DNA of 64,000 bases from Numida meleagris (GCF_002078875.1 NC_034424.1:2618092-2682091); one strand, 5' to 3'. Shown: positions 50,163 to 63,660, numbered from the stretch's first letter. Numbers and translations are program-made. Notes: a model not told the origin generated them from the letters alone.

Positions 50163-52512
50163 GGTGATCTGTCAGCTTACACAAAACAATAAGGGTGAGT
50201 AAAATGGAAGCAGCTGAGTACATATTGTCAGCTCTTAGTACATCCACTATCTGTAATGTTTCTACTGATTTGTAGTGTATACTGGCGTGCCAGCTGACAC
50301 CAAAGAAGTTTTATGTTCATTTCCACCTACATTTGGTCAACCGTACTCTGATTAATGTTCGATAGTGGGAGATGAGATCATTGCCAAACCTGATCCTTTT
50401 AAACCATCCATCATTATTAACCTACGATGCCAAAGAAAAATGCTCTTTGATGATAGCTCCTGCCTCTGGGGAGGAAGAGGTTGGAAGAGAAGATGGAGAG
50501 AATGAAACATTTTATTAATTACCCCATAGCAACTTAGTGGGAGGCTGGATATTTTCCTAAACTCCCAAACTGTTTTCTGCACACATCCTCCCCCACATTT
50601 TTTTCTACTTGGTACATTATTTCCATCTCTCTGCTAAACTCTTGGTGTTGCCAGTTTCCAAGCAAAGATCTTGCATGTTCTCCCTTGCTGGTGAAAACAG
50701 GGTCATTTCTATGAATCATTCAGACTGAGAGGAGTTATCACATGCCAGTACACTCGTGATTGATAGACTTTAATGGAAGCTGTGACTTTACATATTTATA
50801 TGTATAGATCAGCCTCCAGCTGGGAAAGGATTCCCCCTTCCCTATCAGTTCAGCTTGAGATATGATCTCAATCACGCTTTGCTTTCTCATGGAAGACCTC
50901 CAAGTAAAGCCTGGATGACTGTGGGAAGCTGTGCTGTGATGTGGTAGTTGTCCTCCACCATGTCAGCTCCCAAGCCAAGTCTCTTATTGTACAGTCTGCA
51001 TGTTGACCATATAAACCATCATGCTCATGGTAAAGGACTGAAGCCAAGTTTCTCAACACCAGTTTCCCAGATCCCTGTAACTGAAATTGTATAAGTTGCC
51101 AGGAAAATAGCAGTTTACTCCAGGAGTTATATATCTTTTTAAAACTCAGATCTAACATTGCTAAAATAGTTCCTGTTTTGCTTTAAAAGTGGCTGCATTC
51201 AAAGAAAAGATTTTTGCAGCCAGAACTTAGGTAGGCAACGACAATTTTTTCTCACATGCTTTTTTAAAGCACACACACAAATGCCTCTGTACATAACAAG
51301 CCCCCAGGGTTTGGGATGGTCCAGACAAGAGCAGACCAAAGTTCTCTGTTCTTTGCCCTGATGTGTCTCTGGACTGATGCTGGATGTGAAGCTCTCCCCT
51401 CCACTTCTCTTTGCCAGATTTATCAGTCATGTAAGAAAAAGAAAGAAAAAAACATGCAGTTGCTTAGCGTTTTGTTTCTTTAGGATTTCTTGTCTTCAGT
51501 GTGAGGTAAAGGACAATCACTACATTACTGTCTTTGGATGTGGAATTTGCACAGTTTAAAGACCCGTTCTTCAAACAGTATAGATTAAGGCTGGATTAAA
51601 CCACTGTTAACTTTAAGAATGTCAAACACCGATATTGAACACTTTTAAGATTTTATCAGAGTGCATTTCTGGATTAACAGCTACTTAAAAAAACTCCCGT
51701 GATGTGCTTATTCATTCCAATAGAATGTGAGATTCAAAAATAACCCCTCGATAATTCCATATAGAAATCCTGATTGCATATTGCCAGCATGAGTTCGTCA
51801 GTTAAATATAAATGCAAAATAACTCACATTTCAAAATTCTCTAAAGATCTAAATTGCTAATGATAGACATTGCAGAGTGGGAGGAACAATCACTGACTGC
51901 CTATAATCGCAAATTAAAAGGGTGTTTTTCCATTCCTAATGAAGGCTGAAAGAACTGCTGGGTTGTACATTTTCTGCACCCACTCTACAACCAGGGAAAT
52001 GTGCTCCTGATCAGCACTGCGCCCGCAGCATCCAGGAGTTCCAGATGACTGATTTCATCTCATGGGACCAGGAACCAAAACCGTAACGGAGACACTGGCA
52101 TTCGAACCCAACCCTCAATTCCCCTTACACTAAAAAGGCAGGAACTCACCATTTTGTTTTTGAGATCTCTCACTCCACATGATATCTAGCTCATTATTTG
52201 GCTGTCTGGCCTTACTTTTCACTCCAGAATTTTCTGTTATTACTATAGCATATTTACCCCATTGACTTTGTGGACAATGCATTAGACAAACTTCAGGAAA
52301 ACATCTCTGTTCCTCTGTTTATTTGCTAGAAAGGATGAAAGTTAATGTTTTCTCCACACAGGCGGCAATTTATATATATCTGGAATAACCTCAGTTGCCT
52401 TTGGCTCTAAGCTACTTCCATGGTCTTAGCACCATGTCGGATGTATGGCTCTGAGCTGCACGGAGCAGCTGCTGTAAGCTCTGGGAGGCCATTCACTGGC
52501 ATCCCCAGGGAT
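50163..52512. other. Unique non-coding stretch, no gene seen
   Basis: No exon or repeat is recognised. Open frames are under 100 codons and without family features. Confidence 0.55.
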
Positions 52513-52535
52513 TATCATAGAACCATAGAACACCA
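52513..52535 (-). mobile_element. Possible tiny CR1 tail remnant
   Basis: ATCATAGAACCATAGAACAC resembles the terminal repeats of a CR1 in minus orientation. The GGTTGGAAGGGACC block that should follow is not recognisable, so this is either a very short insertion or a chance match. Confidence 0.35.
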
Positions 52536-55500
52536 GTAGGGCATTATCACCAAGGCGGACCATGCTGGGGAAATATCAAGACCCAGTTCAGATTGCAATG
52601 ACTTCTTTACTTGGTCTCAAGCCCGGAAACCTTTCTGAACCCATCAGAGGTGAGTGTGTCACATTGCTGAAGAAATACTTCCAAATAGAAATAGTAAGTT
52701 TTTCCACCCTGTTAAATGGAATTGCACAGGTTCCTCTGCTGTCAAGAGGAGCAGCCAAAAGCCCCATCCAAGGCGAAGATGGGCTGACACCTGTGGAGGA
52801 TTCTCTGAAGGAGAAACAAGAGAGAGGACGAGGAGTCAGTGTGTGTTTCACCCTCTGAGCTCCCCACAGTCATCCAGGCTTGAACCACTGCATGTGCAGA
52901 AGCAGATTAATTGGAAAGCATTTATTAATAATTTAAGAATACATTGACCTTGGCTATGTGATCATCCCCAGCAAGTTTCTCACACCACTGATTCAGTCAA
53001 GCCAATTCCAACATGTAACATTACATGTGACGTACTTGCTCACTTATGTAGTAAGAAATAATGCAAAAAAGATGCACTAGCCAGGGGAATGAAAACAGCG
53101 TGTAAATTTACACTGTCACTTCACGTCTGAGCCTGTTTCTAAATCCTCATGTGCCTTCTCTCCATCTTATTTATCAGCACTTTGGCTAAGCCTTGTAGCT
53201 TTCTTGAGGTTCAAATGTAAGCATGCTCCATGCTTTAGCATATCCTATGTGTCCACGTAGGTGAGTGGATGAGTGCCCTCAAATATGTTACCTTCCAGCC
53301 TACCAGTAGCTATCTCCCAGCATGGTCTTCACTTCTTTCAACTCTCCTCTCCCCATCAGAAACTCAGACCATTGGGAAACTGGAAGTTGGTAAGATGCTG
53401 CAAAAAGAAGCAGAGCACCCTTTGTACTTTTCAAATGGGAAACTGCACTCACTGGGATGACAAACATCTTCTGAACCTCGGATATGCTGGGACCTAACAC
53501 CATGGATCGGCCTTATGTTGCATTTCAAAGTTGTAACTTGGGTACATCTAAAATCTCAGGTGACCTGAAGATTTTCTGAGACTGCAGATAAATATGATGG
53601 GAGTACCAAAACAACAAGCAAGCTGGAGATCTTTATCAGAATTAGGCAGAACCAGCTTGCAGGTTTGGAGTCCCTAACAGGTCTCCTCAAGGACTCAAGA
53701 TACAGTCCTCTTAGCTTTTAGCACAAATTCTAATCTCCTGCCCTCTTGGTTCATCTCCTCAGTGAGTCTGACTGGAAATAATCCACAGGTTCCGATTCTT
53801 TCCAAATACATTCAATCTCTTCTCAACATTTTTTTTGAAAAACGAATCAGGGTGAGATCAACTGAACAGTCCTAAAGATCTTAAACAGTTTGTGGACGGG
53901 GGCATCTCATTCTCAGCAAACCTCTCAGGACACCTGGATGTGTCTATTCTAACTGCCTTTATGTGGGCAGTTAGAATTATAAGATGGTTTTGGACACCTT
54001 GGCCACTAGTCAGAAGGATACCTGGCTTTCTCTGTATTATAGACACACCTCTGTGGTGCTATAGAGAAAGAATCTGAATTCTTTGTTGTCCTGTAATACA
54101 AAGCACAGAACTGCAGTCTGTCCGGCTTCGCTTTCTGTGGTGCATCTTTCAGCAAGAGTAATTTTTTGAAAATTGAGGATGCACTTTTACTGCCTTAAGG
54201 AATCACACATATCTGAAAGGACAGTGTTTCTAACAGGTCTGAGAAGATTGTTCCATGGCAGTTACGTCTTCATTCACCAAGGGGTCTTTGCAGCACCACA
54301 AAATGCCAGCAGCTAACTGCTCTCTCAGTTCATGACCTAGGTTGGTAAAAACAATTATCCAGAAATAGTGTATCAGCCCCAAACTTAATTCCAGTTAGCT
54401 GCTCAGGAATGCATGTACATTAAACCTGTAGTCTGCAGCACAGGAACCGATCCTTTCCTTCTGGGAAGTGTGCTAGAACCATGCCTAAATTCCCTCATAG
54501 ACAGGAACCAGCTGTCATTTCCTTGAGTACGTTACTACTGCAAATGTGAAATAAAATGGTAGCCAACATCTTGCACTACTATGCCCCCTGGCCTTTAGTT
54601 TTGTTCTCCCTTCCCTGAATATTTGTAGCTTCATTCCAAAAGAACAGATGCCACCATCAGTCATAGCAGGTCAGAGCAGATATGAGTGAAAGGGTTAAAC
54701 CTAAATGTAAACAACATTGCCACGCTTTTTGCTTTCTGCTTTTACCATTTTTGAATGATCAAGGGTAGGTGGAGGTACATATTCTTCTGTTATTGCTGTT
54801 GTATCGTAAGCTTTAGAGAGGAAGGGATTTACATGGCGAGCAAGGCTCCACCTGGGAGCTGGTTCAGAGCAGCTCTAAGAGTCACTTGCAGGCTTTTCAG
54901 AAAGTATTATCATCTCTTCCCCAAAATGAATGACTGATGAAGGAAAAGACAAATGTTCCTTGTCACACTCACAAACACCGCTTCCTGCACTGTGTTTTGT
55001 ATTACTGGTGACTCTCCCTTTTCCATCCCCTCCCCTTGGCACATGTCCTCTGGTTTTCCAGTGCCTAGGGGGCCATGTTATCATGATCAAGCGAGAAGGA
55101 AATTACAGAAATGGCATCCTGTGTTATTTCACACAGGAATGGAATGCCGCTTTACCATGAAGTCATTGTTTTAGTCTATAAAATCTAGTGCGTTTCAAAA
55201 ATTAATTTCTGTTACTGAATACAATTTTTAGATAGACGTATATTCAGCTGACGTGGGCTTCATCCCATTTTGAACAGAATTCCAAGTTTGTTTTACATCT
55301 GTCAGAAAGGTGCATGCTCAAGAGACGCAGGGGCTCTGCTTCACTCTGAGCCATGAAAAAGGTTGTTGTCAGAATTTGGCCTCTCAGCCTCTTATATTCC
55401 TATGGATCTGGGGCCAGCAATGTGCAGTAAGAGCAGCTGACAGTAATTCCAGCTTGTGGTAAGGTGTTCTTGGTATTTTAACTAAATCCTCTTGTTCTTT

Positions 55501-58500
55501 GAACAGGCAAGTTCCCACATGCCACTTGGAACTTGTGCATGGAAACCAGATGTCTGTGCCCTGGACCTCTATGACCAAAGGGAAGAGACAGTGAGGTCAC
55601 TAATGAATTCCCACCAGGATTCCAGATGGAGTCAGCATGTTTGATCTGAACAGCGCATCCAGGGTGAGTACAGTGAGCACACCGAGCTCAACTTCCCTTC
55701 CAGAAATGTTGCTCCTGATCTAAGCAAGCACTGCGGGCATTCCTCCAGGATTTCCAGATACTCACAGACTATTCTGCTCCACCACAGCTGTGACTTACGC
55801 AGAAGTCCTGGAGACCTGGCTAGTGCCCTTGTGCCTGGAAAACTGTTGATACAGAGAAAGCACATACATTTGGGCTTTCCCAGACCCAGAATAACCTTTG
55901 AGCTGCCACATTTAAGTCATATATTCAAAGTTCACTGTCTAGGCCTGCTGAAATTTTTCATTCTCTATAAATAGGCAGTGCTGACTTCCCTTGGATGGTC
56001 TGGCTGGATTGTTATCTCAGCGAGGACAATCAATTCTGAGTGCAATCACGTTTGCTAATGTCCCTGATGAGTCTGTCAGTAATTGATGCTGTTCTTGGAT
56101 TGGTTGTGTATTTATTAGGGAAAAGCTCCGAGTTCATTTCCCCAGGCGGAGAGCCAGACCAGATGATAGATGAAAGTACAAACACTCTCAAGTGATACCA
56201 GGCCAGAGTCCCACCAGCCCTGCTCCATCCCTCCTTCTGCTCCTGGCAACACATAGAAGAGCACAGCACACTGAGAGCACCCCCAGTGATGCCATTCCTT
56301 GTGTCTCACCCACTTTTGTGTAGTACTAAGAGGAGTTCAAAGCCCTCCAGGCGCAGGAGGGAATCTGCGAGCTGCTGGAGGGGTGCCAGGGCTGCTCCCA
56401 AATATCTCATCCACGCCTTGAAAACCAGCAGATCTTTCTCCACAGAAGAGAACTCTTGAATAGGATAAGCTGTTGTCTATTACCACTGTTTGACATAATT
56501 AATGGAAGACAGTCAGATGCTGCCATGAGTAACAGTGTTCTCAGGATGGGATTATCAGAAGCAGGTCTGGGAAAAGTTGCCCTGCTCTACAAAGGCATCC
56601 ACACTGGTTTCAAAGGGTGGTCTCAGCAATCTGAAGGGTAATTCTTTATCCTTTTGCAGCGATTCCTTTTGCACTGCCCTGCTTACCTTTCAACCAGTGT
56701 ATTAAAATACATATCCCAAGTAGGAGAGATTTCATGGGGTGAGGAGAAGAGTTTTGCAGGAAGGATGAGGATCTAAGAAAAGTTAATTCTGCAGCAGGAG
56801 GAAGAGCTTTGTGAAGGAAATAAGAACAGACTAGGGTGTACGTTTTATTATCCACGTATTATATACATTTATGCACCCCCAAACACTCATAAAGGCTGTA
56901 ATAATACCTCTCCAGCACCTCCAGCACCACTTCTGTGCTTGGTGAGGTCACCAGCAGAAGAGAAAGGAAGACAGAATTTTATTCTTCATTTTGGATGATG
57001 TAGGAAGCAGGGATGTGCAAAAGAGATTCTTGGCATGGTGCTGCTTAGGGATGTTTGAGGTAACCAGAACTGTATTCCATGTGTTTCTTATCAGCTGCCT
57101 GAAAAATTGGTTGAATCCTTAAAAACCCTGAAACATCAGCACATCTACTCACTCCAGGAGCTATGGGGCAGTTTATTCTGCTTCAGTGCCAGCCGAGCTG
57201 GAGGAAGGATGCTGTCAGGCTTGCCTTGCTTTTGTTAACCATGAAACTTTTGTCTGCTCTGAAATTTGCCTTCACTAGGAAAGAGCAACAAAGCACATGC
57301 CGAGGCTTTGGTGTAAGCTGATCCTACATCAATGGTTAGCAGCAATAACAGTTATTTACTGTCACCCGGTTAGCTGAGGTTGTTTGCGTACTGGACCATT
57401 TTATTTTTTGGGTTCCTATATTCCAAACTTAAGCTGGTCTGAAAAAAATGAAGTTTTTTCATCTCCTTTGCCTTTCATGTTGCAGTGTTAGGAAAGCTTG
57501 AGAAAGTACTCTGAAGTCTTTCTTTTGAGCAGGGGAAGAATCCATCTGTGAGCTGGTGTAGGCATGGCTCTGAGGAGATGGCCACCTGCCCCAAAGCTCT
57601 GCTGCCACCCCAGCTCTCTCTTGCTCACAGTGGTGTTCACAACCTTGAAACTAAACTGGAATGTCACAGACTCTGTGCAAGCACATACATAGGAGACAGC
57701 ACCTGAGCCAAGAAGTCTGAAGCCTGAAGAGGCAAAGAGCAGGAGGAAAAGCTGCCCTCATCAAAAGACACAGCCTAGCACGTGTCATGGACACTGAAGC
57801 ACTGCACACTTCACTCGTAAGAGGAAGGCAGAAAGATATTTACTGATATAAAATTACCATGGTAACTTGAACAATGATAAAAGCAACTCCACAGTATTCG
57901 AAAGGGCTAAATAGCTTTGACTATTTGCTATGCAGAGGGTGGGGGGTGCACAACAAATCTAAGCTCAAATTGTGGCAAAGCTAGCATAGCATGAAAACAA
58001 TAAATCTCTTACCAAGGATCTGTCAGCAAGGCATCACTGCGTCCCAGGTGAATCTCTGTGCAGGCATTAAGTAACCTCAAGAAGTGTCCCTGCTCAAAGG
58101 GAGATTCTGGTGCAGCCAGGTGCTTGCAAGGAGAACCCTCAAAGGGGTTCTTAGGTGCTTGCTATTTATGGGGTAAGATGATTGACTCGTGGTCATACGA
58201 CTCAGAATTGGATCTACTGAACTAGGTGCCTGCTTATCGGTGTGTGGGTCCTTCAGCACCCAGCTGTACGTGCAGCACACACCAATGCCTGCTTTGCTGG
58301 TGTGTATGCCCAGAAACTGCTGCCATCCTGCAGGGTCATATCTGCGTGACTAAGTATGGCTTCCTCTAAACAGAATGAGATGAAGGAAGTTAAAGCATGA
58401 ATGTCGACCTGCAGAGGGAAAAGAAGATTTTCTCAAGGCCATCTGGGTTTTCCTTTCTTTTGATAGGGATGGATTTGACTCACGTCTTAGTGCATGCAGA

Positions 58501-59043
58501 ACACCGTGGCAAAACCAGTGTATTCGGAAAGCGTTTTGTCTCCCAGTGCCTTGCCCCGGAGGGTGACAAACTGAGTTGCCTGTTGGCTGTGAGTGCCTCC
58601 AGCAGGACGTTGTTCCCTCTGCCGTTGACACGGGCACTTCTCCCTCTCTCACACACATATTCTTGAGCTCAGGCTATTTTCTCCATAAGTGCCCCAGCCT
58701 CCCATAGTCCGAGTTTGCCTCTGCTCTGGGGAAACAAGTAGAAGCACAGAGCAACACGTATTGAAAGCTTGCCACCTTCTGGAGATTGCACAGCACTTCC
58801 ATCTTTCACAGAAAGTCAGTCTATGAAGAGGGTGCTCTGCTTGGCAACTGAACAGAGATACGCAAATGCCAGCGTATGTGTATTAATTTCAGGGATGAAA
58901 AAAGAGAAAGATGGATGGGGAAGGACTGTGAGTGGTACAGTGCAGCACACTAGTCCATCCTCACAAAGGCAGGAGGGCTCATTTTCTCCCTTTGTGTCTG
59001 TGTATGTTGCTGAGCTTGTGAAATTAAGTATAGTACATAATGA
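52536..59043. other. Long unique non-coding stretch, no gene seen
   Basis: No recognisable exon, RNA gene or interspersed repeat in about 6.5 kb. The 98-codon frame at 52562-52858 and the minus frame 52588-52851 cover the same bases. CTATAAATAG at 55965-55974 fits the MEF2 consensus (YTAWWWWTAR). The following DNA to about 56120 holds several ATCAAT and TAATTG words and could be a regulatory element, but this is weak. A G-run lies near 57945. Confidence 0.5.
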
Positions 59044-59360
59044 TATCACAGAATCATTAAAATTGGGAAAGACCACTAAGATCATCAAGTCTAACCACTG
59101 ATCCACCACCACCACGCCCACTAAAACATGTCCCTAAGTGCCACATCCACCCTTTTCTTGGAAACTTCCAGGGATGGTGACTCCACCACTTCCCAGGGCA
59201 GCCTGTTCCAATGCATTACCACTCTTTTGGAGAAGAAATTCTTCCTAATATCCAACCTGAATCTCCCCTGGCACAACTTAAGGCCGTTACCTGTCATCCT
59301 ATCACTAGTTGGCTGGGAGAAGAAGCCAACCTCTACCTTACCACAACCTCCTTTCTGTAC
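59044..59360 (-). mobile_element. CR1 LINE 3' fragment
   Basis: The plus strand reads ATCACAGAATCATTAAAATT, then AAGATCATCAAGTCTAACCA, then CTTCCAGGGATGGTGACTCC, then GCCTGTTCCAATGCATTACC, then CTTCCTAATATCCAACCTGA, the reverse complement of a CR1 3' region. On the minus strand the frame 59121-59408 carries the hallmark C-terminal motifs of CR1 ORF2: [22 protein letters not shown] and [11 protein letters not shown], ending in VALRDMF. The motif string is intact over roughly 55 codons, so this copy is better preserved than the one at 49623. It is 5'-truncated at about 59360. Confidence 0.95.
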
Positions 59361-61220
59361 CAGTATGCATCCATCTGTCCATCCAGCAGATGTCTTCTGT
59401 TTTGCCAACCTAGCTCACACATCCACACACCAGTGGTGTCACACTAGTACCCCATCTTTTCCCACTGCAAACCCCTGCACTGCAGAGCCCATACCCCTCT
59501 ACGCCACATTCTCTTGCCCAAGAGCTCTGAACAGTGCTAATGCCTATGAGGGATCAATGTGATCCTCCTGTGCTGTAAGACAAAGCACAGACACAAGCCC
59601 ATTTTCATTCCTCATCCACTACAGTTTGAATTCAGACCCAGAGGATGGGATGTCACTGTATCTCTGTCAGTCACACACCACACAATTCTCTCAGGTGTGG
59701 ATTTCATTTCTGGGTAAAATGTACCTGCCCTCGTGATTCAAACTGAGACTTGTGTTCTCATCTTTTAATAAATAGGTACAGTATAATAAAACCTCATGGT
59801 AACATAATAAACTCTTTCCATGGGGCTTGAACATGGTACTTGAGCCACAGGTATTATATGCTAGAGGAGATCTGTGCTGCTCAGAGCAAACTGCTTTCAC
59901 ATTCAGACCAGCCCTTAGACAGGAACAAAATCTTCTAGCAATGAATAATGATCTAGTCTTCCAAATGATGGGAGCCTGCCAGATTTTTATCTCAAAGCAA
60001 AGCAAAACAAAATGCAAAGTACATATTTTTCATTTTCTTTATTAATTGAATCTATTTTTCAGATGAGCCCATCTGTTTGAGAAATCCAAACGGACATTTG
60101 GGCAGTCTTAGCCAGCCAAGCCTTACTGGTGGGACTGGGCAACCAGAGCTCTGAAAATCCCCAGGCCCAGTGCAGCTCTCCAGTCCTATCCTTTCATTGA
60201 AATTTTACAGCAGTCACCAGTGACTCAAAGGCATTCAGACAAAGAGATTTTGTTTCTATTGCACTCTCATTTATCAGTGGTACACTGTGTCCACGCACTG
60301 GATGCTTACAGGTCTAGGAAGCAGAGACATGCCCACCAGAGAGACACTACTCACACAGACAACATGAAACCCAAGGCTCAATTTAAACATCAGTATGTAT
60401 GGCTATTCTTTCTGTGATACGACCTATAAACACGGATGTTATTCCAAAATAGTCTTGGGGCTGCATATGGAAAGGGCTCAACAAACCAAGGAGGTAGTTA
60501 GATTTTTGCCAACAGATATTCCTCTTGCTTGCTTAAAAGCCAGAAACTGCAAAAAACTGCACGTGCCAAGTTTAGCATCTCCAAAACAGCACACCTAGTC
60601 TTCATGTGCTCTTCATATGAATGCCTGTCTGTATAACATCCCTCATGTATTATGATTTTATTCTGCTGAACATTACAAATGACTGACTTCTTTTCTGTTA
60701 TGCCTGACCTTCCTGACACTCAACCCACACATATTAATTGACTTTCCTCTCTGCCACTCTCCCAGCCTGGTGCAGTGGCAGCAACTGCTTTAGCTGCTTG
60801 CATTCCGATGTAGCAGGAATGGTGTATTTGTCCTCCAGGGCAATAGGTCAGAAGGGTCAGACCCTTCTCCCACCGTGCTGATGCTTGGCTCTGAATTTTG
60901 TATATGCAAAAGTCGCATCGTGGTGTATGCTGTGCAAACACCAGCCACATCCTTGTCTTTGAGAAGCAGAAGACAACTTTTATTGGCTTTTATTTCCCAT
61001 GGCTTTCTGCTGCCTTCAAGTGCTGCCTGAAGCTAAGTGCATATTTCCTCCTGCTTTTGCCCACATGAGGACGTGCCACTGTCAGCAAGATGGCATGCTG
61101 CATAGACCACCACCATCACCTCTTCAGTGGGCTCACAGTTTTCTGCCCCTTCCAAGACAGCTCAGCAGCAGTAGAGATTTTCCATAGCTCCAGAGGCAAA
61201 TGCTGTTATAGCAGAGGTGA
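59361..61220. other. Unique non-coding stretch, no gene seen
   Basis: No exon or repeat is recognised. Open frames (up to 108 codons, 59691-60017 minus) are unrecognised and overlap frames on the other strand. Confidence 0.55.
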
Positions 61221-61295
61221 TGATTGTAACATGCAAATGAGCAAAGTCATCACATTTAAATTGACATCATTGTAATTACAACAGTGTGATCAACC
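61221..61295. promoter_or_regulatory. Putative enhancer-like motif cluster (octamer plus homeodomain sites)
   Basis: Within 75 bp there are TGATTGTAAC (61221-61230), a perfect octamer ATGCAAAT (61231-61238), the palindrome TGTAATTACA (61271-61280) and a TGATCAA-type word near 61287. POU-domain and homeodomain factors bind such sites. The segment is AT-rich and lies about 2 kb left of the CpG island, a sensible place for a regulatory element. All of this is motif reading; function is inferred. Confidence 0.25.
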
Positions 61296-62904
61296 TTGTT
61301 GACTGTACAGATTGCCTATCAAAACATTGCAGAGAGCCTGAGGGCACGCGAGGCAGAGCCTGGATTGCTGTGAGGAGAGGGAACTCCAAGGGCAACTTAG
61401 AGGAGAGCAGTGCTTTCAGCCTCCAAAAACTGAGTCCCCAGGCAGGATGGCAGTTTGAGCATCTCCCTCCTTGCTGGGGACTCACATCGGCCAGCAAGCA
61501 TTACACCACAGGATTGAGATCGGCTGGAGCGAGGGTTCCTGTGAGCTGGTTACAACTCATCTGAGGCTCACAAGGCAGCCTGAATTAGGGAGAAGTATAC
61601 AGCTGCTGTTGCTGTGTTACACCTGGGTTGATTTTTATTTTTGGAGTAAGCATAAATTGCTTATTTGTCTCCCAGTTATATTCTCACTCTGACTGATACC
61701 ACAAAATAGTTATCTGGCTAATAGTGGTCAGATAATTGCTGCTACCACCCTTTAGCAGAACGTGAGAGGTAGGATGCAATGCTAGGCAAAAGACTGCCAG
61801 CTTGTGGGTTTTATCCCAGGGAAAAAAGCTCCAGTGCACACAATGCATGTGCAAGCAGTGTAATACCTGGGGCAACCTCAGCCTTTCAGTTCAGAACTTC
61901 ACCAACTGCAATGGCCTTGCTTTAAGGTGTCCCCTTGCCACGTCTGACTACCACAACACAAGCCTGAAGTTAACCCTGTGCCTAGCACAATCAGGGCTGC
62001 TCTTGAAACACCAGTCCTGATGGCACAGCTGTCAGTGCTTCTGAAACCCCATCACTGAGACAACACCAAGACAAAAGAACCTCCTTGCACTTGCAACATT
62101 ACACCAATGCCTATAGCAAAACCCCCTCTGGCAGGCAGTGTCCCAGGAGGGACATGGGAGCTATCACAGACCACAGCAGAGCAACCCTGCTATTCAATCC
62201 CTGTGCTGTGTTCCCACCTGAGCCCCATTAAGAAATGTGATTGTCTGACGGGGCGCTCTGGCCCAGGTGATGTCCTGGCACGTTCCAGGCATTGTACTGC
62301 AGGCATTATACTCAACATAACACTTGTGGTAATTTTCCACTACTTGCAGAAAAGGCATTAGTCTCTATCCTTGTAGTTCTTTCTATGTCTCTCCCCAGAA
62401 GATACCCTAAAATTACTAACATCAACCTTGTTAAAAGTACTTTGATTCCTAGAGATATTAGCTACTGAATTTTGTGACTTGCAGCTAATGCTCCGTACCT
62501 GGAACAAATCCCTTCCTTGCTCTCAGGATAAGAAAGTAATCTCAAGAGCTCCTTGAATAAACCCATGCTGTGCAGATTTCAGGCAGAGGCACGCAAAAGA
62601 GCTCTTGCAGACGTACTCTGTACAAAACTGCAGACGCAGACTTGTTTGAAATAATGCGTAAGTACTTTTGAGGAGGAAGTAACCTATTTAAGCACGTTTA
62701 TATCGCCCATCTTTGACTTTCTCACCAATGCGTGCACCTGCATAGCTTTCTCAGCAAACACCCCTCTACCACGGGCAGCCTCACTGTGCTCCCATTTCTC
62801 TCAGGACACCAGGCCTCTCCCTGACATTGCTGCACAGAGACCTGCCTCCTCCTTTTGGGTTTTGCCTCTCCCCTCGGCACAGACAAGTCACGCAGCTTCA
62901 GCTT
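61296..62904. other. Unique non-coding stretch, no gene seen
   Basis: Nothing recognisable apart from short open frames (up to 92 codons) without family features. Confidence 0.55.
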
Positions 62905-62970
62905 TTAGAATCAGAGTATCTGAAGTTGGAAGGGACCCACAAAGGTTATCAAGGCCAACTCTTGTCATTA
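62905..62970 (-). mobile_element. Short CR1 LINE tail
   Basis: TTAGAATCAGAGTATCTGAA, then GTTGGAAGGGACCCACAAAG, then GTTATCAAGGCCAACTC is the reverse complement of a CR1 terminus. It is about 65 bp long and lies 150-200 bp from the CpG island. Confidence 0.8.
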
Positions 62971-63590
62971 TCAAAAGCAGTTGTGGAGATTCTGCTCTGC
63001 CCCACGTTTCAGAAGCAGCATGATTCCTTCCTTTTGAAGGTGTAGGCTTTTCTCCTGTTCCTCCTCTTCTATCCCCAAGCTGCGCAGCACTGAGCACTAC
63101 TTAACCCCACCACAGGAGCGCCAACTCCATCCCCTCGGCCCCCGCTGAGGGCTCCTGCTCTGCTCTATTGACAGCACCGAGCCCAAAGCCTCCCACGTCC
63201 TCACGGGGCAAGCAGACCGCCCGCCCCCGGGCATTGGAAGAAGCGCGGCCTTCACCTCCTGGGCTGGCCGGGGAGCAGGCAGCGCGCCCTGCAGCCAGCA
63301 GGAGCCCCAAGCACTGCCCGCCTGCAGCAGGCTCGGATCGGTACCGGGACAACCCACGTGCGCTGCCTTCTGCTTCGCCCTTGCAATCAGCCCGGCCCAG
63401 CTGCAGGTGTGTGCGGTGAGGACACGCGGGCAGGCTCGGCGCCTTGTGCTGCCGCGCGCCTGGCGGTGAGGGCTGAGCCCCGGCCCCGCTGCGGGGCCGT
63501 AGGACGCTGCTATTCGGTCCCAGCCTGCTGCTTTCCCCAGGACGCGGGTTTTGCCGCTCCCCAAGCGAGGCCGTGCGGAGGGCAGCCCCG

Positions 63591-63596
63591 GTAAGG
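63591..63596 (+). other. Candidate 5' splice donor of a first exon
   Basis: GTAAGG after CCCCG inside the CpG island is the best donor match there. The exon before it would start somewhere between about 63350 and 63500. The plus frame 63358-63594 crosses it, but its GC-driven Arg/Ala/Pro-rich peptide is not recognised, so the exon may be untranslated. Confidence 0.3.
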
Positions 63597-63650
63597 GCCT
63601 TGGCTTCGTCCTCTGGGCGGCAGCGGGTGCCGGGGTGCTGCAGCCCCGCT

Positions 63651-63660
63651 AGATGGCGGC
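63651..63660 (+). promoter_or_regulatory. YY1-like site overlapping a short open frame
   Basis: AGATGGCGGC fits the AAGATGGCGGC motif that marks the start region of many housekeeping-type promoters and is bound by YY1. The ATG inside it (63653) opens an 18-codon frame ending with TGA at 63707-63709. If the transcript begins just upstream, this would be a short upstream open frame. Both points are inference. Confidence 0.35.

Noticed and set aside
59121..59408. Minus-strand frame with a conserved-looking peptide
   Set aside because: It is the C-terminal part of CR1 ORF2, not a host gene.
63097..63564. 155-codon minus-strand open frame in the CpG island
   Set aside because: GC-rich DNA has few stop codons. 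The peptide is Ala/Gly/Arg/Pro-rich and unrecognised.
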